A DNA stretch of 64,000 nt from Neolentinus lepideus HHB14362 ss-1 (Eukaryota > Basidiomycota > Agaricomycetes > Gloeophyllales > Gloeophyllaceae), in NCBI GenBank assembly GCA_001632425.1, contig KV425591.1, positions 1-64,000 on the forward strand. The letters are read 5' to 3'. Position numbers and translations under genes: made by a program. Positions within the stretch are counted from its first letter, which is position 1, and the number at the start of each line of letters is the position of its first letter. The notes under the pieces were generated by a model. It ran no database searches and was not told the DNA's origin. It saw only the letters and a list, made by a program, of their open reading frames with translations. Positions 9,939 to 22,633 of the stretch are shown here, piece by piece.

Positions 9939-12655
9939 ACACGCTAGTACGTGATGATGTATTCAGGTGAGTTATCCTATGTATGCCACTTGTGTTGTAC
10001 GTCGACTTCTCATACTTGCTAGCCTTCTCGAGAGCCTCGATATACTCCACTATAGTAGTCAATGGACTATCCTTGGGAGTAAGTAACCGTATGAACAGAC
10101 AATCTGATTGTATCCAATCAGGAATGCTTTTGAATATGCATTTCTTGATGTCATAATCCTGGGGCTTCGCTGCTCGTTGTCATCCCCAGTATTCGAGTTC
10201 ATTAACATTTGTTGTATACCTTGCTTCAAGGAGTACGATACCCTCTCATACCGTGTATCAGCGTCTTTGGACGTTGCAATGTATAAGTGACATCGGATCA
10301 GCCCTACTATGACTTTGGGGAATGTCCATCTCATTTTCTCCTGGTTAGAGTCCTGAACCTCTTGGTAGAACCATTCCAAAGCATCTCCCTCAAGATACTT
10401 AGACACAATAAGAATGTGCTTCTGATCATATGTGGCTCGACCCAGTCCCATCAAGTCAAAATTGGTTAACAGATCAGACAACCATTTCTCAAAGAATTGT
10501 ATGTCTGTTTGACCATTGTATTTATTTGACATGGCTGGCTTGAAACTCCTTGTCTCCAGAGAGTATGCTGAGGCCATATGCCATGCAGATTTGATCATCC
10601 TAAGTGCCTTCTGTATGATCTTGTCTTCATAATCATGAGCAGGAGTATCAGCGCACTGCCATTCCCAGCATCTGACGTTCATCAAATTATCCTTCTCATC
10701 ATCATCCTGCTCATCATCTGAGGGATCTCTACCTGGTGGGTCTCTACCTGGGGGTCCTCCTCCTGGAGGTCCACAATCTGGCAGTACTCCACCAGCACCA
10801 TCATCGGGCACCACTACGGCCACTCTACGCCATTGTTGATCATTATTCGGTGGGCCCACAGGGCCTCTACCTCCACCTCCATCCCCTCCTGGTGGCCCTC
10901 CATCTGGTGGTGCTCACCCAGGAGGTCGTCCTCCTGGATGCGGAGGTCTGCCTCCACCCCATTCTGGTATATGTGGAGGTTGGTCTCGGTCATTATAGTG
11001 TCTACCTCCACCATTGTCACCATTGCCATCATTGTCGCCAGGAGGATCACCTCCAGGCAGTCCACCATTGGCACCCATGCAGCTTGCACATGAGGTATTA
11101 CCACGTTAATTTGTTGAGGGTTGCTCGCTGGGGCCTCGTTAGAGTACTCAAGATGAATAGTACTGTCTTCGATCCATTGCCCATGATTCATGGGTTGACT
11201 AATTCTTAAGTCCTCTGGTTGACCAACATTTACCATTGCTTGATATGCATTAATGTCCATTGGGGGGGGCCATCACTGAATGTGTCTGACTCACATCCTG
11301 TGTCACGCTCAGTTTGCTGCAGTTAGACACTGTAGTTTGTGAGGGAGATAGCATCCCTCACAACATACTCTCCATCTTTGGGAGGTGTATGTGGTCAGGG
11401 CTTGAGCCTACATTCCTCCCATTCTGGGCTGCATGATAATCCACAGTGAATTCATCTTGTCGTCAATGGGGCTGACTCTGAGTCTGCTGCCCGTTCTTTA
11501 TCAGCAATTGCGAGTATGGATGGACTAGCCAATGTAACACTTCCATATGACGGTCATAAGCTACCTGGCTTTCCTGAGGCTGCTGAGGTGCAGATAGCAT
11601 GTTAATCGATCATTGAATCAACGGATCAGTGTGTGAGGTCGCTGATGTACTTAACTCTCCAAGGTCTCATGTCCACTCAGTGGGATGCAGAAATCCAATC
11701 CCACTCCATTGAGCTGGGTATTGTCCCATTGGTGCATTTACAGACAGGGGCTCATCTCTCCGGTGTGAGTCTTGCTCATCACTTGGGGTGGCTCCTCTGT
11801 TACCAAGTGTCAGGCTTTGTGTCTGTCCATTTGGGTCCTGACATGTAGTCATCATGCTTGCCTGTTCACTCAAGGGAAAATATCAGATAGGGCCTGCATT
11901 CCTCCACAATTTGCTAGAGTACAGGTTCACCTGTTCTGCTCAATATGGTCTTGCAGATGGGGGGTGTGGTAATCCTGGTAAAGGTACCGGTATCCCTCTT
12001 GGGGGCACAACCTCTAGGGTGGGTGGAACATTAGTTCCTCCTGGAGCTACTCATCCAGTAGGTACCGGTGCAGCTTGATGGGCTTCCACAGGACTAGGAA
12101 TCTCTCCAATTGATGGGTTTGAATTGTGTGAGGGGTGAGGCGGCAATGGTTGTCCTCCTTGCGGACATGGAGACACTGACTTAGGAGATGGTGATACCAT
12201 CTCGAGCTCACACTTTACGCACTGAGTCTCTATAATATTGTGATTAGCATTGAGGGTCTCAAGTGTTCTTGTACCTCATCTGATCGCCTCCTCAACAGCA
12301 TCACCCTCATCCATAGATAGTTCCTTCACCAGATTGCTAATCTCCTCACTGATCAATTGCCTCAATGCATCCATCCCCTCCATAATCCCCTTGATCGCTT
12401 CCGATAACACTTCATGTGTATTCAATGTCATTGCCCGAGTCCGAAGTCTGTGGATAAGTTGGATCATCTGCTCGGCCTCCTCTTCTATGCGGCTATTCTG
12501 CCTCTGGTCAGGTAGTCCGTGTTGCCTCCTCATGGGGAATACGAACTGAGCAGGGGTTGATGATGGTCAGATGTCTAATCTAGCAGCTTGACCATCGATG
12601 AATGTCGGGGGGTCTGGTAGCATCAAAGAGTCCTCCTGTGGGGCAGTAGAGTCCA
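9939..12655 (-). mobile_element. Gag region of a second gypsy-like element (element 2), decayed
   Basis: From an ATG at about 12655 the frame reads MDSTAPQEDSLMLPDPP and is broken after about 30 codons. Then come a helical segment (12276-12533), Pro/Gln-rich stretches (about 10814-11260), and a retrotransposon gag domain at 10059-10859 with YNGQTDIQFFEKWLSDLL and KYLEGDALEWFYQEV. The GDALEWF-type motif is typical of gag in basidiomycete Ty3/gypsy elements. Several stops and frame changes disable it. Pol is absent: the copy ends where LTR 2 begins. Confidence 0.8.
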
Positions 12656-12943
12656 TTTGTAGTTATTTTGATTGGTTTTTTATCATGTTTCTTGTCTTAG
12701 TATAACAGGGTGTCTATGCACCTATGCAACAAGTCGCAAACAAACAGTAATTTTTTGAATGTGATGAGCATTTAAAAAAGTGCAGAATCTCCTTAGTCAG
12801 TACACTTAAGTTGTAATACACACACCAATGAATGGAACCTCATCCTATTGCATGAGATACAAGATGTGTAGAAAGCTAAGCAGATCCTTAGGTGTAGAAG
12901 TAAGTCTAAGTCTCTCCTTGCTCACTCCATCCAACCCATTACT
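12656..12943. other. Leader of element 2, no gene
   Basis: AT-rich sequence upstream of the element 2 gag start. It is probably leader or remnant LTR. A possible LTR start (TGTGTTTGG on the minus strand near 12960) could not be confirmed by a matching copy. Confidence 0.3.
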
Positions 12944-13793
12944 CTAAGACCAAACACAACCAAACTCAGCGCCACTTTGTGGCGCCCACCTTACAACCTC
13001 ACTGGCATCTGCTTGCATCGAGGACATCATTTCTACCCATAGTGGCAACATCTCATCATGGGACCAGGATACATCACGATGCGTGCAGTCATGGCCCTCG
13101 GCATCCATTCGAGAGATCCATTCATCGTAGGCGGAACTCCGACTCGATTCGAGGTGAAGATACGGACCAGCTTTCAATATGTCTACTCAAATCATAATCC
13201 ATGCGGCAGTGTAATCCTGCTCGCTGCCATGCTTCGTGCATGGCTTTCGAGTTAAGGACCTTCCATGTGATTGCCATCCATTGGCATGGTTGTCTTTCGG
13301 TTTGCAGCGGAAACAGTGATGGAGAGGGCGAGATGGCTTCAAGGCGTCGTTGAAGGGCGCGAGCTACAGAAAGAGGAATTTCCAAGAGACCAAACTGTTA
13401 GAAAGGTGAGTTACAGTGGACACGACCTCGTCGACAAGGACGTACAATAGTATACCACTTGTCAACGCGTATGTACTCGCGTATTTTCTCTTCATCGCCA
13501 TCTCGCCACATAGACCAAATATCATTGAAATCATCTCGTTCAATGAGGGCGGAACAGGTGCTTTCCCAAAGGTCTTCCCACCGTGAGGCACAACTCTCGA
13601 GATCTTCGCAAACAACGAAATACACAAAATTCAGACGGTACGAGACGATTTCATCCCCAAGATTGTCGAGGTCAAGAGCACAGAAATCTAAGTCGTCCTA
13701 AAGTCGTGAAGATCGAGTGTGGGGTTCCAGGTTCGCCGGCGGATATGTCACGGCGACGTCGCTAGCAGGTGAGGATTCGTCGTCAGAAGACAT
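12944..13793 (-). CDS. Hypothetical protein, four-exon model
   Basis: A coherent frame is obtained with three short introns. The ATG at 13793 starts MSSDDESSPASDVA. A 54-bp intron (13751-13698, GTGACA...TTTAG) leads to an exon with LDNLGDEIVSYRLNFVYFVV and the acidic IERDDFNDIWSMWRDGDEE. A second intron, near 13420-13360, leads to a segment with RQPCQWMAITWKVLNSKAMH. A third, of about 54 bp, precedes YDEWISRMDAEGHD, and the frame ends FGCVWS-stop at 12944. No domain was recognised. The 3' end lies close to the element 2 leader, so the C terminus may be shortened by that insertion. Transcript data would settle the model. Confidence 0.4.
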
Positions 13794-14384
13794 CTCCAAG
13801 CCAAGGAACTCTACCAGGGAAGTCAGTGGAGGGGAGGAGGAAAGGTCCAGGAGGGGGAACAGGCAGCTGCAGTGCGGTCGAGAAAACACATTTAAAGCTG
13901 CGAATAAGCTGTGAAGCTAATTATACCGTTACTTGAGCGGCCCTTGTACGCGTATCTGCAAATGAAATGAGCGCTGAATAACAGACGCCAGCCCAAACGA
14001 TTGCTGGATTCCACGAGTATAGCATTTGGGTGACGACCACATAGATTGGAATGTGCCCAAAATAACATATGACTATACCTGTATAGGTTCTCTCAAGTCG
14101 TCTTCAGAGCACTGGATTACTTGAGAGAACGAGAACGAACCGGCCTGGCGAGCCGGCGCTGGCTATTCTAGTCGCCCTACTTCGCCGATAGCCTCCAGCT
14201 GTGATTCACGAGTAGCCCAAAAGAATCACTGACAGATAAATTGAAATTGAGATCTATGTGGACCCCAAGTTCGCCAGAACAGTGTTAGCACATGTCGCCA
14301 ACCACGGGCACATAAATACAATCCTAGATAATACATACAATCATCTTCACTTCTCTTTGTAATTCATCCCCCTTCCTCGGCTGC
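13794..14384. other. Intergenic region
   Basis: No gene or repeat recognised. It separates the retroelement block from the HINT gene and holds that gene's 3' flank. Confidence 0.4.
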
Positions 14385-15091
14385 TCACAACTTGCCCTTC
14401 AGCTCCTCATGCAGCTTCTTCAAGTCGTCCATCCCGATGTCCTTCTGCTGCGGCCACCCGATGACGAGCCCCGCCGTGTCCGACTCGGCGGGCTTCGGGA
14501 TCATGTGGAAGTGCACGTGCGGGACGATTTGATGCGCAATCGCGCCGTTGTTCTAGGAGACAGCGGGTTAGAAGGAGAGCGAGAGCGACGAGGGAAGACG
14601 CACCTGGAGGATGTTGTAGTTCTCGCACCCCACCGCGATGGCGATCTTCTTAGCGACGATGAGGGAGTCCTTGAGGTACTCGTCGGGCACGTCGTGCAGC
14701 TTCTCGCCGTGGTCTACAGGCTCGTCCAGCTTAAATCAGTGACAATATGGGACATCCCCGTAGATATCGCAACGTACATTTTGGGATCACGAGCGAGTGG
14801 CCCTTGGCCAAAGGTCCTATGTCCAAGAACGAGTACCTGCGCAGTTCCCTCAACATCTGCTCTTCGCAGCACTGAAGAGACGTACGAGAGTTCGGTCTCG
14901 AGTAACTTGAAGCTCGGAATCTCCCCTGTACATAGATTAATAGCATCCGTTAATCCATTTCTCTGCCTCTACCATCGGAACGCACGAACCTTTGATGATC
15001 TTGCAGAAGATGCAGCTAGCGAGAGACCTATCATCGTCAGTATCCCTGTGAGACGAACGGAGCGGTACGACCTTGCGTTCGATGCGGCCAT
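14385..15091 (-). CDS. HNT1: HINT-family HIT protein (adenosine 5'-monophosphoramidase)
   Basis: HINT proteins hydrolyse AMP-lysine and other phosphoramidates and act in cytosol and nucleus. The spliced product starts MAASNASCIFCKIIKG, continues EIPSFKLLETELSY and FLDIGPLAKGHSLVIPKYHGEK, and ends DLKKLHEELKGKL. The HIT triad H-x-H-x-H is present as HVHFHM. Five introns with GT-AG ends fit; the first is 56 bp (15071-15016) and directly joins the short exon MAASNA to the CIFC motif. The two cysteines of CIFC match the zinc-binding positions of this family. Length (about 135 residues) is normal for HINT. It shares a 184-bp upstream region with the divergent aldo-keto reductase gene. Confidence 0.9.
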
Positions 15092-15275
15092 ACTGACGTT
15101 CAGTATTGTTATTCTTGCCTCACCGGTAGAATTTGAGCGCAATTCAAGCACTTCAGCGTGTGCACTTAATGAATCCACGGCGCGCGATAGGCAGTCCTAA
15201 TACTGATCCCAGCACGTGCTCTCCCCATATTAATATAACGCGCCTCGCAATGACGTTCCCCGGCCTTACTAACCC

Positions 15276-16853
15276 ATGCCTTCCCTACCTACCACAACCA
15301 ACTACAAGTACGAGCTCGTCGACAGCGGCGACGGGTCCTACACGGAAAGGAAGAGTATCGACAAGAAAAAGCGCCTGCTCCTCCATCTCCTCGCAGCAGC
15401 GGCACTCATGTACGCCCTCTTCTCCGGCGTGCGCTACGCATCCCGCTCGGGGCTCCGTCGGGGCTGCCGGGGATCGACGTTGAAGCACAACTACTCGACG
15501 AAGACGCAGCTGCCCACCCACTACACGCTGCCCTCGGGTGACAAGATCCCGAGCGTGGCCCTGGGTACGGTACCTATCCCCAGCCAACTTGGTATGGAAA
15601 AGCTGATGCGGAGGTAGGTGTGTGGCAGGCGGGCACGGGCGAGGTCGGGCAGGCGGTCAAGGTTGCGCTCGACGCGGGGTATAGACATATCGACGGCGCG
15701 TGGATATACAGGGTGTGTCTGTGTGTTTAGATTCGGGTGGGGCGGGCTGAATTTAATTTAATTTAACTGATCCTGGTGCTGGTACCGGTAGAACGAGGAA
15801 GAGGTCGGCGAGGCGCTGAAAGAGTCGTCGGTTAAGCGCGAGGACATCTGGCTCACTTCCAAGGTATTATTTAGCCGGTCACACGACGAGGACGCCTGCT
15901 CACGCACTTGTTTTTGCAGCTGTGGAACACCTTCCACGCCCCTGAGGACGTCGAGCCCGCGCTCGACGAGTCGCTCGCCAAGCTCGGCACGGATTATCTC
16001 GATCTGTACATCATCCACTGGTCCGTCTCCTAATTACACAATAATGCAGTATATGTGATATTTACGGTGGTGGGTAGGCCCGTGGCGTTCAAGAAAGGCA
16101 GCAACAATGTGCTCGACGAGGCACTCACCGCGGACCCGTACCCGACGTGGCAGGCGCTCGAGGCTCTCGTCGACAAGGGCAAGATTCGGAACATCGGTGT
16201 CAGCAAGTGCGTTTGTTGTCCCTCGCCCCCTCCCTAATTCCCAACGCCTGAATTTCTAACACCCCACGCAGCTTCAACATCCCGCGCCTCGAGAACCTCA
16301 CCGCGAACCCGCTCAAATACGTCCCCGCCGTCAACCAGGTGGAGCTCAACTTCCTCAACCCGCAGCCGGAGCTCCTCGCGTGGGCGAAGGCGCACAACCT
16401 GCTGCTGGAAGCGTACTCGCCGCTCGGGAGCACCAAGCAGGTGAAGGACACGCTCGGGCGCCCCGAGATAAAAGAGGTGGCGGAGAAGCTCGGGGTGACG
16501 CCCGCGCAGGTGGTGGTGGCGTGGCATGTGCAGCGCGGGGTGAGTGGGCTGAGTTTGGTTTAATTTAATTTGGACGGAGGAGCTGAGCTTGGTTTTGTGG
16601 TAGACTGTGGTGCTCCCGAAGAGCGTCACGCCCTCGCGCATCAAGGAGAACTTTGAGAGTGCGTTGCGTTCTTTTAACGTGATTCAACTTATTCAGTGCT
16701 TACGTGTTGACCTTTTTTGTAGTCACCGCATTGCCTGAGGACGCGTTTGCGAAGATCGAGGCGGCGGCGGCGGCGCACCCGCCGCAGAGGGTGGTGAACC
16801 CGAGCAAGGGGTGGGGGCTATCGTTTGATGTGTTTGAGGATTATCCGTATTAG
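15276..16853 (+). CDS. Aldo-keto reductase with N-terminal membrane anchor
   Basis: NAD(P)H-dependent reductase of the AKR fold, acting on aldehydes or ketones; the substrate cannot be told from sequence. After an unusual N-terminus with a basic KKKR and a hydrophobic segment ([16 protein letters not shown], residues about 33-48) the standard core begins at [14 protein letters not shown]. The catalytic tetrad is visible: Asp in DAGYRHID, Tyr in GAWIYRNEEEVG, Lys in WLTSKLW, His in YIIHW. Cofactor-site blocks NIGVSNF, AYSPLGS and [15 protein letters not shown] follow in order. Six short introns are needed. The anchor would place the enzyme at a membrane, which soluble AKRs lack. Confidence 0.9.
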
Positions 16854-17160
16854 GTGTTGGGTGCGAGTAAGGACGGCGGTCGTGTAGGAACCACAATGAA
16901 TGGCGTAGGTAGTCCTGTCGCGCGTTCAAGGTGTATGAATTAGTTGTGTTAGTGAAAGTGTATGAATTGGTTGGACGGATGGCTTTTGGTCGAGATACTG
17001 AGGACTTTGACAGCTTCGGGAGCATTGCTATCCATTCTCAGGCCAGCAGGTAGAGTATACATTTATGAGAACAAATGATGGTATAGATTGTGCTTGGTAT
17101 GTGTCTGCAATAGCAAAACAAAAGTGCAGTTGGAAATTGACGCGGCGGACCGCTGACAGC
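16854..17160. other. Intergenic region
   Basis: Convergent 3' flanks of the aldo-keto reductase and the next minus-strand gene. No gene seen. Confidence 0.4.
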
Positions 17161-17848
17161 CTAGACATCTTGACTCGTTATATCTGCGATAATTTCCTTC
17201 ATTTTGTCAAATCCTCCCTGGGACAAAATGTCCAAGTCCCACTCTCCCTCCAAAAACCCAGGCGATAGAACCCGATGAGGGTCAGGATGCGGTTCGTACT
17301 CAGGCGTGAGTACGCGAGTGACGGCATCGCCGCAATAAACGCGAAGGGACGTCCCTAGCAGACTCAGGCCCCACAAGCGAGGGAGGACGCACGTGGGCAG
17401 GACGGTGTCGTATCGTCGACGCATTTGCTCGTCTGCGGAGAAGCGGCGGCTGGCGTAATATTGCGCCCAGGAGTCGTCCTTGATCTCCGCGATCAGCACC
17501 GGCCGGCCGTGCTGGTTGAAGACGACGAGGTGAATAAAGAAGTCGGCGGCGGCGTCTTGGGATTTAGCCGGCGCGCGCTGTGGGCTGACGAAGTATTTGA
17601 AGGAGTTGCCGAAGCAGTAGTTGAGGAGCTTGTCGTATGCTCCATAATAGCGGGATTCATGTGGGGCATCGAGTTCGCTGCAGATCCGGAATATGGTGAG
17701 AACGCCTTCGGGCCAATGAGTATCTGTGGAAAATGACGGTGCGCTAGGAGAAGATTATGTGCGAAGCTCGTGTAGAAAAAAATGATTGTAGCTTACGATG
17801 ATACCACTGGTTGCTGAGAGGAAAATCTGCGTCGTAACATTGATAGAG
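17161..17848 (-). CDS. Conserved-looking protein of unknown function, 5' end unresolved
   Basis: The spliced translation reads LYQCYDADFPLSNQWYH, then across a roughly 80-bp intron THWPEGVLTIFRICSEL, DAPHESRYYGAYDKLLNYCF and DFFIHLVVFNQHGRPVLIAE, continuing IKDDSW to the stop at 17161. The hydrophobic strand followed by E-x-K (VLIAEIK), with an Asp before it, resembles the core of PD-(D/E)XK nuclease-like folds. This is only a pattern and no family was identified. The first exon is not certain: a stop lies about 30 codons upstream of LYQ and no ATG is in frame, so another 5' exon probably exists. Confidence 0.5.
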
Positions 17849-18946
17849 TTCCGTTGTTAACCTAGTTTGGCTAACCAGCTGTTAATAGCCATAAGATACG
17901 TTCCAAGGATACCTACGCGCAGTACTGATGGTACGGTCAAGCTTGACCCACTGGACGTTTGTCCGAAGATCTGACCGTTATCCGATTTGACCGGGTCTGA
18001 CTAGGTCAAGAAGGTTTTTGCGTGATAAATATAATCCATCGCTTGAAGGGCTTAGCGAGTCACGTGCGAAGTGGCACGTATACACGCCAGGACATCTAGT
18101 TTATCGTAGAATTAAGCAAAAGATTATGTCTAGAGTATACAAGAGTACTTGCAGGACGCATTTACCTTGCGATACATCCCTACCATTTCTTGTCGAAAAT
18201 AGACCGTGACGGAGGTATATCTAAGATAAGGGCACGATAAGATTAGATGGGCCGATCACAGAAATGGTAAGGTAAACGCGAGAAGGGAAACGACAATGAT
18301 AAGGAAAAGATAACCGCCGAGTATACTATCGAGGCTGCCAAGTGCTGAAACGGAATGAGGAAGGGTAGATGTAGAGTACGTACGATATAAAATGAAACAG
18401 TCGGGAAATCGACGCGGGAGGCTCGGGCCGGAAAAGGCGGAGGCAAATCCCGCGGTGACTTAAGATGTGGCACCGGGGATGTGGCAGCACGTCGGAGGGC
18501 GAAGCCACAACGCGCGCCTTTTCGCGACGCGACGAGATCTGGACCACCCTCAACCGCCGGAACAGGAGTGAAAGGGAGGTGGGCGGGAAAAAAGCACGGA
18601 GTCGAGCCCAGCTGACGCATAATGGAGAAAAAAATGAGGGCGCACTGTGCCCGAATCAAATTGAAAGCAGAAAAGAGAGCGCGCCACTTGGCGGTCACGT
18701 GCTAAGAGCGCGTGGCTTTATTCCCACATTCTTAGCTCGCATCCTTATTCAACGCACCCAAAGTCTGCACCACTTAAAGTTACAGAATGTACGAATTTTG
18801 GCTGAAAAATAATGTCGTGTATTTGTTCGTCTTCCGGTGCGCAATTGTCTGTACAAGCAGCGAATTTGAAACCGTCATGACACATTAGTAGTTTTTACAG
18901 TCTAGGTCGCTTCTCAGTCCAGGTGCCATCTGGTCCAGTACGGCTA
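17849..18946. other. Intergenic region with no supported gene
   Basis: Several ORFs of 60-150 codons occur on both strands, but they overlap one another, are basic and of low complexity, and show no domain or splice structure. It may hold the 5' exon of the preceding gene. Confidence 0.35.
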
Positions 18947-21900
18947 TCACTTTTCAAGACACTCCTTTGGCTGTGCCTGCGTCTGCGCGAACTCATCTAA
19001 GAACTTTTGCGAAGCCTGCACGACGATATTGACATGCTCAACCGTCAGAGACTCGTTGCTGCCACAGTTACATATCAGCCTGCCGTGCTTTCGGAGCGAT
19101 CTATACATAAAAATGCGACGTACGAAGAGAGCGCGAGCGCCTGTGAGGTGCGGACGAGGTTTTTTATTGTGCGGCCTATAATGCAAGACAGGTGGGATTA
19201 ACGTTCCCAAACTACCACGATGTAGCTCGGATAACCCACCGTTAAACGACTTCTCGGACAGCGCGTCCAAGTCTGCCTCCGATATCCCACTGCCCGCCCC
19301 AGCCAGCTCGAAAAACTTGTGCCAGACGGCCCGGCGCGCGGCGCTATCGAGCTCAGGGTACTTGATGCCAAGCGAGAAGCGCGAGAGGAAGGCCTCGTCG
19401 AAGCTCTGGATGCGGTTCGTGGTCAGGAAGAGCACGCCGCGGTGGTACTCGAGCACACGGAGGGCAACGGAGACTAAGGCGTTGCGTTGCAGCTTGAAGT
19501 TGTGGTGGGTAAGTTAGGGGGCGGGCGAGGAGTTGGGTTTGACGCGTACCTCGTGGAGACTCCGTTGCTCTAGGAAGACCTGGAGATGATGCGTCGTGGG
19601 TTAGTCTATCTGCTGTGCTCGTCGCAGCTACTCACGTCAGCCTCGTCTATGAGTAGAACTGCATCCCAAGCAGTGGCCAGCTGAGCAATGTTATCAACAC
19701 GTTAGCTCGTGCCCACGGATCAGTTTGGAGGTAAGCTTACACTAAGGATCCCGCGGAGATTGTCCTCGAGCTCTTCAGCTTCAGTGGATAACTCTGACGA
19801 TCCAACCATATATAACGGTCGCTGCAAGTACTCAGCAACTGCTTCCGCAGTGAGTGTCTTACCCGTTCCAGGAGGACCATGAAGTACGGATATCTAGTGT
19901 GTCTCCGAGTCAGTCAAGGGAAAAGCCAGGATCCTCTCGTCCAAGTACTCAGAGATGCGTACCAGACCACCACCTTTGCCGGATATGACGTCTGACACCA
20001 TCTTGCGAGCGGAGTTTGCGTTGCGCGTCACGTCAACAAGACCTTTGATCAGTGTCTGTACTGATGAATTAGAATATCGGCTGGGCATATCGTCAGATAA
20101 CACTACCTGACCTTGATATTTCCATCTAGCACTAGATGATCCCATGCGTTCTCGTCGAAGACTACGGGTGCAACGAGTTCCACGGCAAATGGCATCCATT
20201 TCTGGATCCGGAGAATGTCAGCGGCGGCTCTCGAATTTTTACGGTCACTGGACGCGCCTTGCGAACGAGATTGAATCCAAAGACATGGGGCCGCAGGAAG
20301 TGGAGGAGGTCAAGGTCGAAGGGAGGGTTAACCCAATCGCTGAGGGAAAGTGCAGTGAAACTATGCGCGAAATCTTCTGTAGCGGGGCACTTACGGGTCT
20401 GCCTCGTATCCGTCCCTATCGTCGTAGGCACGACGATCTACCATGACTCTTTCCTAAGGAGCCACCCAGCAGCGTGAGTGCCTATGAGACCTCTCTAAAC
20501 TATTGCTTACACCGAGATCTATAGACGAAAGGTATTTGTGAGCGTTTTATGATACCAGAAGTGAGTCACGTACAGGTCTTATAATGAACTCCCGCCAGGG
20601 ACACATAGAGTTTCCCTCGTTCTAAATTGCGTCGTGAGCTGCCAGTGTACGGTGCAGAGGAGACTCCTACCAGCGAGGGAATCCTTCAGCTCTGAAGTGA
20701 GAGCTTTGCAGGTCAAGCCAGATAGATCCATGGTTCCCTTCCAAACCATGACTTAGCGATCCTGCCCTGCTTGCAGAAAGTGGGTAAACACACCTTGTAT
20801 TCCTCGATTCTCCTTCGGACGTGGTAAGTTGTATACCGCCAGCCATCCCATTCATAGGCTATCCCAGAAATAGCCAAATACGGTGGGCCGAACATCCCTC
20901 TGGCGGTGCCAACACGCATGTAAGTGGGCGCCATGTGAAATGAACAGTCGACTTCACTCCTCATAGCTCCTTGATGTCAGCTTGAAAGCAATCTGAGTGT
21001 GTTGAAAGTCAGCCGCGCTTCGTCTGATCGCATCAAGGGATCACCGCACCTGCTTGCTCGGGTCGTCCTGGTCGTAGGTGGAATATTCTTCGCCCGGTTG
21101 GAAGTAGTATATCAGATAGCTCCATTCGATCTGGCCGAATGAAAGCGACAAAGCCATGCGTTCTGCGCTACATCGTTATGTCAGTTGAATGAGTTGGAAG
21201 GAAGGGGAAGGCACAAACGTCGGTTTGAACTCCTCTTCCAGATAGCGGAGGAGGATTTCTCCATGCCGGAGGATAGTATTAAGAAACTCTATAGGGCCGT
21301 CTGATCCATGTAGGTTTCACCATGAGCTTCACTGTCAGGTCAACTAAAAGTGAACAACACCTCACCCGTGTCTTTCTTGTCAAATCCGATGGATCGGGCA
21401 AACGCTAGCACATCCTCAAGGGTTTCTTTAGCTATCAATTTACCATCCACGGAATCCAAGCGTTTGGCCAATATCTTCAAATGTGGGAAGAAATCCTTTA
21501 AAGCATATTCAGGAGAGACGTCGAAAAAGCCATCTCCAATTACGGCTCTAACAAACAACTCAGTGAAGTTTTCTGGCCGATGTGCCACATGAAATGCCTA
21601 ACCTTAAGATATGCTTTAAGCAGTCACTGAAACCACTCAACACCGTCGTCGGCTTATCTGTGACAGGAAAGTTATCATGAGGGTGCCCTGAAAAATGACA
21701 GGACCGACATGAGAGAACGTACCATGCGGGCTTTCGCGTCGTAGGTTTACATAGAAATATACCTGCGGGTCTTCTTCCTCTGGATGACTCGGTCGCTTGA
21801 CAGAGGCTGGGTCGAAAGGCAACCATTCTTGTGACTCGTCGCTCCTGAAGTTTGGGTAAGCTAGGGCTATCGAAACATAAATGTTCTCCACTCACCAAAT

Positions 21901-22173
21901 CTGGTCTCTTTGAATGTAATGTTTATCTGAAAGTGGTTGGACCTGGCGATCCCAAGGATTCTCGTAAGCCTAACTCTGTCGATCTTGCGATATTGTGTGT
22001 TCTACCTCATCACTATCCGAGTCTTCTGAGCCGTCTTCTGAGCCGCCATCTCGGCCGGATACCTTCATATGCTGCAGGAAGGTAAGGCTGCGCTGATACG
22101 CCCATGGAGCCGCGAAACTCGTGAGCGCTGCAGCGAGAACGGCAAATGCCAGCTCTTTCCCTGTCCTTGTCAT
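18947..22173 (-). CDS. Fungal AAA ATPase, paralog A (membrane-anchored)
   Basis: The start ATG at 22173 gives MTRTGKELAFAVLAAAL, a signal-anchor-like hydrophobic segment at residues about 7-27, then an acidic Ser-rich stretch. The long N-terminal region (for example DPQVYFYVNLRRESPHG and YALKDFFPHLKILAKRL) matches the arrangement of the fungal domain often called DUF7025. The AAA core follows: Walker A HGPPGTGKT, Walker B WDAVLLIDEAD, sensor-1 Asn in LTTNRI, Arg in FLSRFSLGIKYPEL, and a lid region ending in SLTVEHVNIVVQASQKFLDEF. The stop is at 18947. Many short introns are present and all core catalytic motifs are intact. It lies tail to head with paralog B. The substrate is unknown. Confidence 0.8.
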
Positions 22174-22633
22174 CCTGTCCGATCTGGGGATTCGATGAAG
22201 TGCATGAGATGACAATCAGTATTAAAGTACCTACTGGTACAAGCGCTTGCACAGCAGACAGGCGCTCAAAAATAAAGCGCCTATGAGTCACGGCTTCGGA
22301 ACATACTCTAGCCGTGAGTCAGGACATCTGCGGGGAAGCTGCATGTCGGTAGCGAAGGGAAGGATGGCCACAGCCTCGCGGTAACCGGAAAGTATCGCAC
22401 CAAGGGGACGTCCGAAAAGAAATGACTAGGAAGCAGGAACACCATCGTCAATATTAATTTCTCACTGATCCTAATAATTGTCTATAGCCATCGGGAGGGC
22501 ACGCGATACAGATTCATCATATTCAGAGGTGATTGCTGCTCATGAAATTGCTTTGAGTGATGGCACTGTCACGAAAGTTTCATATTACATCGAATGGAGA
22601 ACCATTGCTGTACAGCGGAACGGATCGACGGCT

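Noticed and set aside
10736..11209. Plus-strand ORFs opposite the element 2 gag
   Set aside because: They arise from the Pro/Gly-rich gag repeats read on the other strand.
18243..18812. ORFs of up to 151 codons on both strands as genes
   Set aside because: They overlap in opposite directions, are basic and of low complexity, and lack any domain or splice pattern.
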